From the NCBI GenBank assembly GCA_004352715.1, contig SCFE01000006.1:3145070-3209069 (forward strand): a stretch of DNA of 64,000 nucleotides. The letters are read 5' to 3'. This stretch comes from Hofstenia miamia (Eukaryota; Xenacoelomorpha; Acoela). Below the pieces are notes generated by a model. The model was not told where the DNA came from. It did no database searches and saw only the letters and a list, made by a program, of their open reading frames with translations. The translations under genes and the position numbers were made by a program. Below, piece by piece: positions 48,075-59,900 of this stretch. Numbering within the stretch: position 1 is the stretch's first letter; the number at the start of each line of letters is the position of its first letter.

Positions 48075-49805
48075 ACTGAAGAAGTCAACATACTAACTCA
48101 GTGGGTGAAATCAGGTCCGGACCATACTCCTAGAAGTTTACCTGGCCGGTTTGATGGTGAAAAAACTTTTGCGACCCTTGGCACGCAGAGTGCTGATCTG
48201 TGTTGAGTCTGATCAGCAAAGTGAAGCCGAAGGCCGATCTTCAGTTGAGAGGGATGCGCCTCTGCCGCTTTGGACAGCAAAGGCTACTAACGGTGTAACT
48301 AAAAGAGCGCCTGCTGGTTGCTATAAAGATCCTAATTATATTGGAGTACACGGGCATATTCACTGAATGCAAATCATCTAGTGAATAAACGTCTCCAGTT
48401 AAAAAGCATGTTGGATCATAACTACCTGTGACGAGGGTTGGCTGATTATAATCAGTGATTATAATCGGATTATAATCGACATTTTTAAAAACAAAATCAA
48501 CGGTTGATTTAGATTCATGGTTTTCGCGATTATGCAGGCCTTTCACGTGCAAAATATTGATGACGCGTAAACACGAGCGACTGATTTGTTGTGAACAATT
48601 CAAATGCGCGAATTGAATGAACCGCGCGCGCGTGTGTTACATAAACATAAAATTACATTTTAACCTTTGTATTGTGTGTTGTACGTACGAGGCCAATGAA
48701 ATCACCATGATATTCTATTGGGGCTATTCTATATTCTAATATGCTAATGATATTCGACCAGTGTTATCGAGTTATCCCTTGTTCAAATTTCTTGAAAAAC
48801 ATTAAAGAAAATTCAATTTTCAGCAAAATAATTAAAGAAAATTACAGAATTATTAAAGATTTTAATGATTTTACTAATAAAATAATTTTTTAAAATATTA
48901 AAAAAATTGAATTTCATTTAAGAATCTTAAAGACAGTAAAGTAGAGCCTGATATGATACAAAGCTCTCGTAAAAAGTAAGATTTTCATACTTTAAAACTC
49001 CAAAAGTCTAAGTAATGTAGGTAGGGCTCACTGAGTCAGGTTCTGGATGATTTTGCATTTTGTCCCCAAATGAAGTGGAGCTTCATCATTCGAAAATATT
49101 AGAAATAGTAAGCTTCAGTAATAATGTAATTACTGTAATTATCTGTGTTGTATGGCCCAAATCGTTTTGAAATTTTCAGGTAGTTGCATAAAATTTTTGA
49201 TTTAGAAAAATAGATAATCGATTATACAAAAAGTAGAGAAATAATAAAAAACGATGTTAGCATTGTGATAATTAAGCAATTTTTGCTGTAGCCCGTAATA
49301 GACTTGTGCAGACCCCGAGTTCTTACTGTTAAGCTTGACCTTGAGAAAATGAATTTTGACCCAATCCAGCAATGCAAATTACTTCATGTCCTAACAGAGT
49401 TGCTGTTGGCCCATGTAGCTTTAAATTTACAGTGCACAGAAATAAAACTGAGGTGAGATATTTATATTAGTTTGTCATTGATTATAATCAAGATTTAAAT
49501 ATTTTCTATTAAAATGAGTTGATTTGATTATAATAGAATAAAATCATAAATCACCCAACCCTGCCTGTGACACTGCAAACTGCCTCACAGGAAGGCACAG
49601 CAAACGCTGGCCTTGGCCTATCTCATAGGCCAGAGACAGCGAGTTTCCTCTCTGTATGACTGCCTTATGAGACGGGCCCTAACTGGTGCCAGTAGCAGTC
49701 TTGCTAACAGTATTTCCACTGTCTCCACAACACTAGAACACAGGGGATTTTTTAACATAGAAACTGGTTGGGCAATTGCCCACCCTGTATTTTAGATTGC
49801 CTACC
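48075..49805. repeat. G+C-richer repeat-like block interrupted by a hAT element
   Basis: 48075-48432 and 49572-49805 are markedly richer in G+C than the neighbourhood and become one continuous stretch if the hAT element at 48433-49563 and one target copy are removed. Frames such as VKKLLRPLARRVLICVESDQ are open for short distances. No domain is recognised. Probably an older mobile element. Confidence 0.4.
48433..49563. mobile_element. hAT element, 1131 bp, non-autonomous
   Basis: Left end GAGGGTTGGCTGATTATAAT; right end on the minus strand CAGGGTTGGGTGATTTATGA. Identical 8-bp duplication CCTGTGAC at 48425-48432 and 49564-49571. GATTATAATC motifs are repeated just inside each end. No transposase is recognised; the 120-codon minus-strand ORF at 48241-48603 crosses the border and is spurious. 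Confidence 0.92.
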
Positions 49806-50430
49806 CAGTGAAATCCCATGATTACTACAGATTTGTACTATTTTTGGAAATGAACTTATAAATTTACTAAGTAAAGAAGTGATAGCAATAAATATGTCAT
49901 TTCTCTTTCTATTATTTTTAGTGAATCACTTGTATGCTTGTATGCATAGCGCGTGCAACTATTTTGTTTTCTCTTTCTACGTATGTGACCATGTATTTGA
50001 AGTTATTCAAAGGAGGTGTTCAGCGCACAAACCATGTATAGGAGGTAGGATTAACAAGTTTGCCAACTGTAATAAGACTTTACTTAAGTGATCAAGGCAT
50101 CAAATGCCGTAGCGGTTGTCCAAAGCAGAAGTCGATAAAAACAGGTTTTGTTGAATAAATATTCTATTTTAGCCCTTTGCTCATCCAATAAAATTTTACT
50201 AAAAAATCCTCTGCTGGAACAGACATGCTTCTCGACCATTACCGCCCCCATATGTACAAAATACACATGGAGGCACCTCTTGCGGCCTGGTTTTAACGTC
50301 TGATGTGGGTCCGGGACTCCGCACACCGACGCGCCCACTGAGTGTTAGCATTACCCAGGAACCACCGTGAGGAGGTACTCCTTGGGACGTTGTAGGCATA
50401 GCCCCTATGGTTCCGACGACGAAATACCAT
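49806..50430. other. Mixed region with a G+C-rich segment
   Basis: 50210-50420 is G+C-rich (GGGTCCGGGACTCCGCACAC), with short open frames in several directions and no recognised domain. It may be part of a retroelement. Confidence 0.35.
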
Positions 50431-50830
50431 TTTTGTCCCTTAATTATAGACCTATTTCAATCAGGGCACCAATAAGTAAAGTTTTGTAAGACAAATATTT
50501 AATCAAAGGTTCGAGTATTTTCAAAAACACGACCTACTTTCAGCAACTCAATTTGGATTTAGTCGAGGTTTCACTTATCCAGGCAACAGAAAACTGGTGA
50601 AATTCTCTCGATAACCAATAATATGTTACTATTTCGTGCTTAGATCTCTCTAAGGCATTTGATTCAATAGACCATAACATTTAATCAAAAACTAAAACGT
50701 ATAGGTTTGTCCCAAGATAGTACTAGACTAATTGTGAGTTTTTAAATAATAGGAAAGTAAAAAGAACCAGCCTTGGACCTCTCTTATTTACCAATTGCAA
50801 TTCTAAATAATACGCAGACGATACTTATAT
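50430..50830 (+). pseudogene. LINE reverse transcriptase fragment (motifs RT1, RT3-RT5)
   Basis: Plus-strand pieces read NYRPISI near 50445, CLDLSKAFDSIDHNI near 50640, GPLLF near 50777 and YADDT near 50815. The order is that of LINE reverse transcriptases. Several stops and frameshifts. Confidence 0.78.
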
Positions 50831-50897
50831 AATAATAATATTTATTATTTAAGATCCTCTGTATATATAATAATTATACAAATATAGTGATAAGCGC

Positions 50898-51345
50898 TTA
50901 TTGAGAGTTTAAAAATAGTTTCTTTTCTGGTTCAATGACTAAGCTTGGTTGTTTGGATTGATTGAGTTCTTTGGTATTGATGGTATTGATACTCCAATTG
51001 AAAATTTTTTCTAGTTTGATCTTCATTCTGTCATTGAAAGTTGTTAATAAACAGGCTGAATATAAGTAATGAGGCAATATATATGATTTTATTAGAGTAA
51101 TTGTCCAATTTTTGTGTATGAATTTTTGAATTTTAGTTATTGTTTTGATTCCTTGTATCATTTTCTGCATTATTTTGTTCACCTCAATTTCAAATGTTAA
51201 CTTATTGTCAAAGATTATTCCTAAGTATTTAATTTTGTCTCTTCTTATATAATATTATTGTTTATTTTTAACATTAATTTTTCAGTCTTGTTGGAAATAT
51301 TTAATACCATAAATCAAGTCTTTTCAACATTTAATTTCATTTTAT
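50898..51345 (-). pseudogene. LINE reverse transcriptase C-terminal fragment, opposite strand
   Basis: On the minus strand, ISNKTEKLMLKINNN is followed by IKYLGIIFDNKLTFEIEVNK and, from 51182, MNKIMQKMIQGIKTITKIQK, then KSYILPHYLYSACLL. KYLGIIFD is the conserved motif after the catalytic core. Since plus-strand LINE pieces lie on both sides, this copy may have inserted into another LINE. Confidence 0.72.
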
Positions 51346-51479
51346 TTTTTTAAAAGTATAATATTGCAGTTTGTAGTGCGCTTAATAAATCACAATGGCT
51401 GGTTGAATACAGTCATTAATGTTGCAGTAAAAAAAGTCGAATGGAGTGCCAGTTACTAAGCCACTATTTTTCAATGCAT

Positions 51480-51913
51480 TAATTACGCATTAATACCGAG
51501 AAAGCTGAATTTTGCATGATGAATCACTCCTTTAACAACAATTTACATATATACAAAAATTTGACTATCAAAAATACAACTATTTCGGCCATTTCATACT
51601 TTTAAATATTTAGGGATAATGATGGACTTAAAACTTTCATTTCCGATAACGTTAAATCTATACTGATGGCATAAAAACTATTTATCACGTTGCTGACCAA
51701 TTATCTCCTCACGCATTAATTCAGGCATTTCATGCTTTTAATGATTTACTTAAATTACTGGAGGGTTCTATTTTCAAATTTGAAGCATCAATGGTTATAA
51801 ACTTCCCCTCCAATCTAAATGGGACCTCAACGTTGGTAAAAGAAATTCTAGTAACACCAAAAATATAATTTTGAAACACGTTCTTCTTAAAAATTGATAC
51901 GAATCAATATTTC
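51480..51913 (+). pseudogene. LINE fragment left of the mariner
   Basis: INTEKAEFCMMNHSFNNN near 51500 and, in a shifted frame, FKYLGIMMDLKLSF near 51610 fit the part after YADD in LINE reverse transcriptases. Probably continuous with the fragment at 50430-50830. Confidence 0.65.
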
Positions 51914-51915
51914 TA

Positions 51916-53402
51916 CGAGGGTTAGTCAATACATAAGTTTCTCTTTTTCACAAATACGAACGTGAATTGCTATCTGCTGACAGCTTGTTTACGGAATGTT
52001 AGCTAAGTAGAAGAAAGAAGAAGAAGAAAAATCTATATTCAGAAATTGTTTTAACAATAAATAGAAATACTGATAACAAATTCTGAAAGCGTCAAGAAAG
52101 TAATACAAAACTAAACAAAAAAAGAAAACAACGAATATTTACAAATAAAAAGTGGTTAACTTGGGCTATAATCACTTCACGCGGTGTAAAGGTGGATGTG
52201 ACTCTCATTATAAACACTCTACTCGATTGTATTCAACTAGTTTATTAATCATGTCCAACTCTGAAACGACATCCGTGATATTATCAAATTTCTTAATAAA
52301 TTACAAACTCCTCCAACGGACATTCATGTTCAATTGGTCAAAGTCATAGGAGAGGAAGATTCTCAGACAGTAAGAAAGTGTGTGCGTGAGCTTAATAAGA
52401 AGGAAGAACAGAGTTTTTTGATGTGCAAGGGCCTGGCCGTCCTGTTGCTGTGAGCATAGATGAAAAAACTGAAATGATTCAGGGTTTGGTTCATGAGGAT
52501 CACAGAATCACAGTGGATCAAGTAGCTACAGAGCTAAATATTTCTCATGGAACAGCTTGAAATATAATCTCTGATCAGCTAGGAACGAAAAGGCTTACTT
52601 CTCAGTTAGATTCTTATCTTTTCACTGAAGAGCAAAAGGTGAAAAGAATGTCGATGGTTTCACAGCACCTCAGGAGATTCAGAAGATATCCTGCTTTCTT
52701 GAACCGGATTATTGCGGCAGATGAATCATGGGCTATTCATGGAACCGGAAATCAAGCGCCAATCAGCTGAATTGCGTCTTCCTGAAGAAAGCCGTGCAAT
52801 GAGGGCCAAACGCAGTTAAGGTGGGTTGAAAGTTCTATACATCACTCTCTTCGATCATCACTGTGCCATTCTCGATTGGCCAGTTCCTGGTCGTACGACA
52901 GTTAATGGTGATTACTACCAATGTATTTTAAGACTGAAAGTGCGACCTGCAGTGAGGAGAAGACGTCCAACTCTTTTTGATAAAGGCGTCATTCTTCTTC
53001 ATGACAGCCCGAGTCTTCACTTCAAGGGATGTGTTGTGGAGATGCTGACTCAGTGAGAGTGAATGGTGCTAAGTCACCCATCTTACTCGCTTGATATGAG
53101 TCCTTGTGACTTTTTCGTGTTTTCTGCAATCAAGGAGACACTTCGTGGACTGCCATTTCAATCTGCGGAAGACATCAATGCTGCATGGACGGCCTCTATA
53201 GACGAGGTGAGCTAGGCTGATTCAGAGCAGGGAATTATGAAGATCCTACATCTCTGCTAGAAGTGTGCTGCAGTTGATGGAGATTACTTTGAGACATAAA
53301 TGTATAGACTTTGCATTTGTGTTATTTTAGTTTAAATAAATTATTATATGTATTTTACGAATTTCTAAAAATAGGAAACTTTATTTAATTGACTAGGCCT
53401 CG
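51916..53402 (+). mobile_element. Mariner element inserted in a LINE relic
   Basis: Left end CGAGGGTTAGTCAATACATA; right end on the minus strand CGAGGCCTAGTCAATTAAAT. TA duplicates lie at 51914-51915 and 53403-53404. It carries a mariner transposase relic of full-length span. LINE-like sequence lies on both sides. Confidence 0.92.
52290..53300 (+). pseudogene. Mariner transposase (SETMAR type), broken
   Basis: The N-terminal part reads EDSQTVRKCVRELNKKEE, then VDQVA-like helix-turn-helix remnants (GITVDQVA region at 52505). FLNRIIAADESW near 52700 carries the first catalytic Asp. The open stretch 52826-53056 reads KVLYITLFDHHCAILDWPVP, and LLHDSPSLH has the second Asp where most copies read HDNARPH. 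SPCDFF-type sequence (YSLDMSPCDFFVF) at 53090 covers the third. Multiple stops. Confidence 0.88.
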
Positions 53403-53404
53403 TA

Positions 53405-53640
53405 CATTACAAAGTATTTTTCAAAGGTACAAAACAAATTCCTCCCTATGATAGGATAAGGCTCCCTGAATTCAGAAACACTTTCATAGACGATCTAAAA
53501 TTTCGTTGTCGCTAAGTTTTTACATAAATTAAAAGAAAACTCAAGTTTAAACGTAGATATTCTATCTAACGAAATTAAGCAAATTTTAGACATTGAAAGA
53601 ATTCCTAAATTGTATGAAAAGATTTATTCTTAAGTAAATA
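53405..53640 (+). pseudogene. LINE fragment right of the mariner
   Basis: KVQNKFLPM, RLPEFRNTFIDDLKFR and LSNEIKQILDIERIPKLYEK occur in different frames. The first fits the LQNKFLR tail of LINE proteins. Its position directly beyond the TA target suggests it is the other half of the LINE at 51480-51913. Confidence 0.5.
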
Positions 53641-56600
53641 TTTATCTCAAGTAGATCTTTAACAGGATAGAAATTATATTATATTGATTACACAAGTACG
53701 AGAATTTAGTCTTACTTTTAATATGTTTGCTCATTTATAGGTTTGTAAAGTCTTTGTTTTCTTATTATTTCTTATTAACGACGCTTTTTTGAGAAGCCAT
53801 AATTTTCAATTGAATTTTCCTAAATTAATTAAAGTCTTGTTTAATTTGCTAAAAATGTCATATTTATCAGTAAAGATTTGTCCTTATGAGTTTTCAATTG
53901 CATCAATACAGGAATTTAGATTTCTTACTATCACTGATTTCATGAATTAGTTTCCATTTTGCCTTTTGACTTGGGGGACGAGTGCATTGATTTCTAATGT
54001 ATTCGTTGTACACCTTGAGATGTGTCTACCTGGTTTATAAGCAGTAAAATTGTTACGAGTTCAAAAAATATTAGAATTTCTAAATGCTATATTTTTTGTG
54101 AATTGTAATATTCATTTCTGGACAAAATTTGTCGAGCAAAAATATATCAACATTATAGTTGAATTTGTTGCTGAATACACTGCAGGCCAATTTTCAGAAG
54201 ACAGGGCTAACTTAAAACTAATAATATTATCTTAGTCTTTTCACAAGTTTTTATCTACTTCGTAGAATTTTTTGAAGGTGAATCAATTTTGAAAACGCAA
54301 TAAATCGTCAGAAAACGTGTATTCATATACTGTAAATAAAAATTATAACATGCATCATTTGTTTCAGGAAGCACAATATAATCAATAAGTGTCCTAGTCA
54401 ATGATGTGATTCTAGTTGGTAATGTATTAGTCTATTTTAATTGAATGTATTTAAAAAGTAGATAAACTTTGTACTGTTTGTTAGTGCTAAAAAATTTAGA
54501 TTCCAAACATCATTACATATTAATTTTCAGAACAAGCCAATGATAATTCTTAAATTGGTCAATAAAAGTTTTTTGTTAGAAAAATAAGACCCATTCGACA
54601 ATTGATTTTTAAATTTCGATTCTTTAAATTTATCGTTAGATTGCTTTTAATATCGCTGCGTTATTGAGGATTAAATTACTTCGGTATAAGAAATATAACA
54701 CTTTACTCTTTGTTTAAATATAAATATGGGCGAGAATCAATTTCTTTTGTTGCTAATTGCTTAAAAGTTAAGTCACGATACAAATTTATTTGCAACAGTA
54801 TTTCCAATCTAAGTTTTCATCGAGCAGCCTCTAATATTTGGAATGATTTAGAAAATGAGATTAGTGGAAAAAATTACAATTTAGGAGAAAATTCAGAATA
54901 GTGCTTTTACACCAACAAAACACAATCAAAGACACGAACATGCAAAACACATTTACGGATTTTTTCACACCGAGCTCCCTACATACATAGACAAATAGAA
55001 AGTTATTATACATTATATATTTAGTTTGCAGTATATTTGTATCCTTTAGCAAATACATTTCTTAAACTATTAATGCTTCTTTAAAAATTAAAAAACAGTA
55101 CAAGAACGATTTTAAATGTAATTATTTTTTTCATGTTAAAAATTGAGATAATGTACCAAGGAATGAATGATTTACATAATTTAAAAACTATTGGAAATAC
55201 CTAAGTGAAACCATAGTTTAAAAATGTCAAACTAAATGACAATTTCTCCTGAAGAATAAAAAACTAAGTTTATAGAATCATTTTAACACCATACACTCTT
55301 TCGGTTGGTTTTATTCGTGCAATACATAATTGATTGCGGATATTTAAAAAGCAGATTTTACAAAACTATATGAAATTTAATAATATTGGAATAACTTTGT
55401 TGGGTTTTCAACAAATGCGGTCTTAATGAAATATTATAATTGAATTGAGACATTGCTGGTTTAATGATAATATTTCAGTAAGAGAGATAAGATAATCTAT
55501 TTCCAGATAGACTTAAAAAATTCTACAAAAACATTTTAATTCTCGGATGTCCAGAAAGCTTTTATATACTTGATTAATTAATTGCATTATCATACACATA
55601 TTATGTGGCAAAAGTTATTGAGGTTCAATTCAAAATAAAAGTCAATTTTCTAAGATCATAGTGTCTAAAGTTCAATAGATTTTCAATACATTTTTTTTCA
55701 AATAGTGACACATTTTCTAGTAATATTAACACATTTGTGAAAGAAATTAAGGTAATATTGTCATCAGAAAAGTGATTAGGAATTATTCAATCTTTTGTTA
55801 GATAGTAAATTGTTGTAGCACTATCAGCAGTAACATTCCTGAGTTTTATTGTTAAATATAAGTGAATATTTCGAGGAATAGCGGTCCCTTTGTTGCATTT
55901 GATCTCATTAAAATGTGTGAACTATTCACATATTGTATGGACACTGGACTCTCAATGGATTTCTATGCATGTATTATCACTATAATGTTAGTGTGTGTTC
56001 TTTAATTTTACCATTTCTATCTTCATACAAAGAAAATCAATTGTAAATAAGGATATTACAAAAAATAAAATTGGAAAAATTTAATTTAGTTAAAACGAAA
56101 TGTACAATTCTTGCAAATACATTTTTACTAGAAATCAATGGGTATTTCACGACAAAAATATCAAGATTGCAAAGTTTCCTTCCCAATATTATTCATAAAA
56201 TTTTTTTCTTGATAAATGATTTTAGTGCCTCATATAAAAATCAATTTTCCATATTTTTTTAGGATCAATATTTCTGCATTTGCTTCACGTTGTACAACAC
56301 AAATTAATTATTAATACTGTCGTTATAATAAATGATTCAAAACTAGCACAGATGTATACACAATGGACTTACAATTACTTCAAAAACGAAAGTTTCAAAG
56401 GTTAAATTTCAAAATTTACAAATAACTAAATACAAATTTACATTATGTATTCCCTGATACAAAAATATGAATACGCATTTACAAAAAGTTAAGGCCACAA
56501 AATTGAAACCTTGCACGACTAAAATTGCCTTAATCTTAAACTATTAAGATAGAACAAACCACAATATCTTCACATAATTCAATAATATAAGATTTAGGAA

Positions 56601-56724
56601 GCAATTTCAATAATTCTCTTATGGCTTAACTTTGTTTGTATAAACCGATCGATACATCCCTATACCCAAAATTATATATATATATATGATGAAGTATATG
56701 TACACTTTTGATACTACAAAAGAC
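53641..56724. other. A+T-rich spacer downstream of ketohexokinase
   Basis: An open piece at 54710-54901 (SFHRAASNIWNDLENEI) resembles a LINE tail (xWNxLPxxI) but is too short to be sure. The rest shows nothing, apart from the ketohexokinase 3' UTR expected just below 56725. Confidence 0.45.
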
Positions 56725-56904
56725 TCAAATTGGAAGAGGCACGCGGAAATCCGTTCTTTTAATTTTTTCTGCAGCTGCAAAACTTGCATAGTTGAGAGCT
56801 TTCTGAGCGTTATTGCTATGCTGAATTTGATGTAAGAATGCAGCATTGAATGTATCCCCATCACCAATGGGATCGACCACAGCAGTAACAGAATTTTGTT
56901 CAAC
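56725..56904 (-). CDS. KHK: Ketohexokinase terminal exon with catalytic Asp
   Basis: Acceptor aatttag. 59 codons and TGA: VEQNSVTAVVDPIGDGDTFN, AAFLHQIQHSNNAQKALNYA, then FAAAEKIKRTDFRVPLPI. The C-terminus after AAEK is unlike the GLQGFDG ending of vertebrate KHK. Confidence 0.88.
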   Translation of the reverse strand, partial: VEQNSVTAVVDPIGDGDTFNAAFLHQIQHSNNAQKALNYASFAAAEKIKRTDFRVPLPI

Positions 56905-59900
56905 CTAAATTATGATCATACTTAAAAAATGCGCACAGTGGAGAAAATGTATATAAAAGCTAAAACCAATGTGCTACAAGTAATACCTGAATACTTCCAA
57001 TTTGCACTTTTTTAATACTTCGAAAACCTTCAATATTATTTATAAAAATATGCATGTATATTACATCAGTAAATGCAAGGAAGTAGATATTAAGTAATAT
57101 ACACTTAAGAACAACCATTTGAATATTGTTACAAACTGGAACTGGAAGTGCATTTGATTTCAGTGTCTTAATCTAGTGCAAAGCCTTATCATGTAACGCC
57201 CTTTTAAAGGTACTCTGAAAAAAAATTCCGCAGAGTTTGCATTGTCTTCTTTGTGCTATGGAGTTATTCAAAAATATGAGAATTTTGAAATAAAAGTGAT
57301 CGTTTGCTAGTTCTCACATCTTTTTAGATGGAAATTTCTGCAGGCAATGTTCTATGAAAGAACTGCTCTTAAGAAAAACATTATTTATTAATGTTTGCTA
57401 GTACAAAGCAGACTTGTCAACGAGCTGAGCACAGCAATGAGCCTTTATTTAGTCAAGGAAAATTATGGTTCTGCTTTATAATCTGTTTATGCAAATTTTT
57501 CTTATTTTTTCATTCAATTTACCTTTTTGTATAATTATATTTTAAAATGTTTATTAAATAATTGGAAGAGCTATGTAAAAAATTCTAAGAGAGCAATATT
57601 TTCAATAAATATCGAGCTAAAACGAGCCTCTCATTGAATGGTTCTATGTGGCGAGCTGAGGCGAGGCGAGATGAAAATACTCAAAGCAAAACGAGCCGAG
57701 CTTAAAGATTTCGGTTCGTTGACAAGTCTGGTACAAAGTGTAAGCCAATCACAAAATAGTAACTTCTTCGTCAAAAAACTGCGAAATTGTTAAAGAAGTT
57801 AATGTTTAGCTATCTTCTAATGATTTTATAGTTTGCTCCAATTTATACTGTTTATAAACAATATATCAGTAATTCTATTTTTATTAAGGACAAATACAAT
57901 TGCAAAAATGCTTAGATTTTATAAGCAAATTTTAATATTACATCTAAGCTATTCTTCAAGAATATCTAAAATGCACTTGCTATTAAAATAATATGACTTT
58001 TAGCGATTTTTCATGGTTTCGCATCAATTTCTTATTAAGAAATTTATGGTCCATTCATTGACAACTTCACGAACAACTGGTTTCAACTACTAATATATAT
58101 ATTAAAACAAAAATTCGAAAAAGTCTAAAAATTAAATTTTGTAAAAAAATTAAGCTACCTGAAAAAATTCTCTCGTTTTTGCGACAAAGCACGCACTGCC
58201 TATTCCTGGCCAATAACAAGCAATGATTGATATGCTAAAAAACAAAATAAAACTTTAAATGCTATTTAATTAGGTACCCGCTGTGCATGGTATGATATCT
58301 AATAGCGACTTGTATGTTAATGTATTGAGCTAACCACAATGGTTCACTTTCTGTCCATTAAGACAATTTAAGTCTTTATGTTACTGCATTAATTTTAACA
58401 TTGTTTAGAATGGCAAATAGGCAAAATGCATAAAATAAAGGAAAGTGAAAAATTACCCATTTTATTATGTTGAAAAATCATTGCAGCCTCTGTGCATGTT
58501 GCCTGCTTGCTTTGGCCGATTTTGATGAATAACTCTAAATAACTGCTATTGCTTTTTTGTATTTTTTAAGCTGTGTTGATCGGCACTTATACGATGGCTT
58601 AGGCCGCATAATATATTGACATTGAGGAATTTGATTTTTAAGAATAGCTAGATTACAACCTATTTTTTGTAATGCAATGGATTATTAATTTCTTACTTTC
58701 ACTTTTTTGTGTATATTGCCTACTTGCCAATATAAATCATAAAAACAATGATATTGCACGCTGCTGTAAACTGAATTATATATTAGAAAATGAATTATAG
58801 TTTGTTCAACATATAACGCAGACTTTTTACAGAGCCGCCATATTGTAGATGAAAATATCGATTAGATAATTGAAAAATGTACTAGTTTTTCGATGCGACG
58901 GCTTTAACAGTTTCTTCAGGATTCTTCCAACCAAAAGATTGTGCAAATTCATTCCCAATCAATAAAATCTAAATGAGAATTCAAATAAACACTCCATCAA
59001 ATTGTACGTGGGGAAAAATTAAAATTTTTGAAAAAATTGGATCTGATTAAAAAAGTTCCACTGAAATAAACATTTTTACAGGTATGTGCAAGCATGCAGT
59101 ATTCAAAAAATCTTCATGGGTGCGGCTTTAACTTACACAAGTGTATTCCACACCGGCTAGTCTGATCCGTGAATGTTTTACAACGAAAAACTAACGTACA
59201 AACACTGTTGCTTGGAAATATCAAGTACAACAAAAATGTGAATGATAAAAATATAGAAATGTACAATACAATTCTATAATTTTCAAAACGTTGCAGCTTC
59301 GATATTACGCTCAATTGCTCTTAAAGATTCATATAATATTCAAATTGCCAAATTTTTAATGAGTTTAAAAGGACATCTTTTCTATCAAAATCAATAATGT
59401 TTAATATTTTTACTATCGTTCAGCAAGTAGACGGAAAATAAGATTATGCAAAGCTTAGTTTCTTTGAATGAAACAAACAGTAAACGATATTCTTGAAATT
59501 ATTTTCCAATTTAACAATAATGACGGCGTTCAAACATTTAAGTTGAACACTGGTTTGAAGAATTTTTAGAACGAAATACTTACATCGACACTAAGGCGCA
59601 AAAATGGTTCTGAGCGTTCAAGTGAGATTCGAATCTTTTTGAACTCTAACGATACCCGCAGCTTGGGTTTACGAATAGCTAACACTAGCATTTGCCAAAG
59701 AGGTGAGGATTCTAATCTATCTTCGGCATAACCAAGATTTCGTCCCTAAGTTAAAATTGAAATATTTTTTAAATAAAATCACAAACATAAACTTGAACAT
59801 ACTTTATAGGCTAAAATTTGATCATTTTGCAAATATATTGAAATTTGAATTCATGCTTTACAACCAATAAATGTTGAAATTGAAGTAAATAGAAATAATT

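Noticed and set aside
48241-48603. 120-codon minus-strand ORF
   Set aside because: It crosses the border of the hAT insertion at 48433, so it is not an ancestral frame, and has no recognisable domain.
54710-54901. LINE tail (IWNDLENEI)
   Set aside because: The similarity is one short motif without neighbouring support, so it is only mentioned in the spacer entry.
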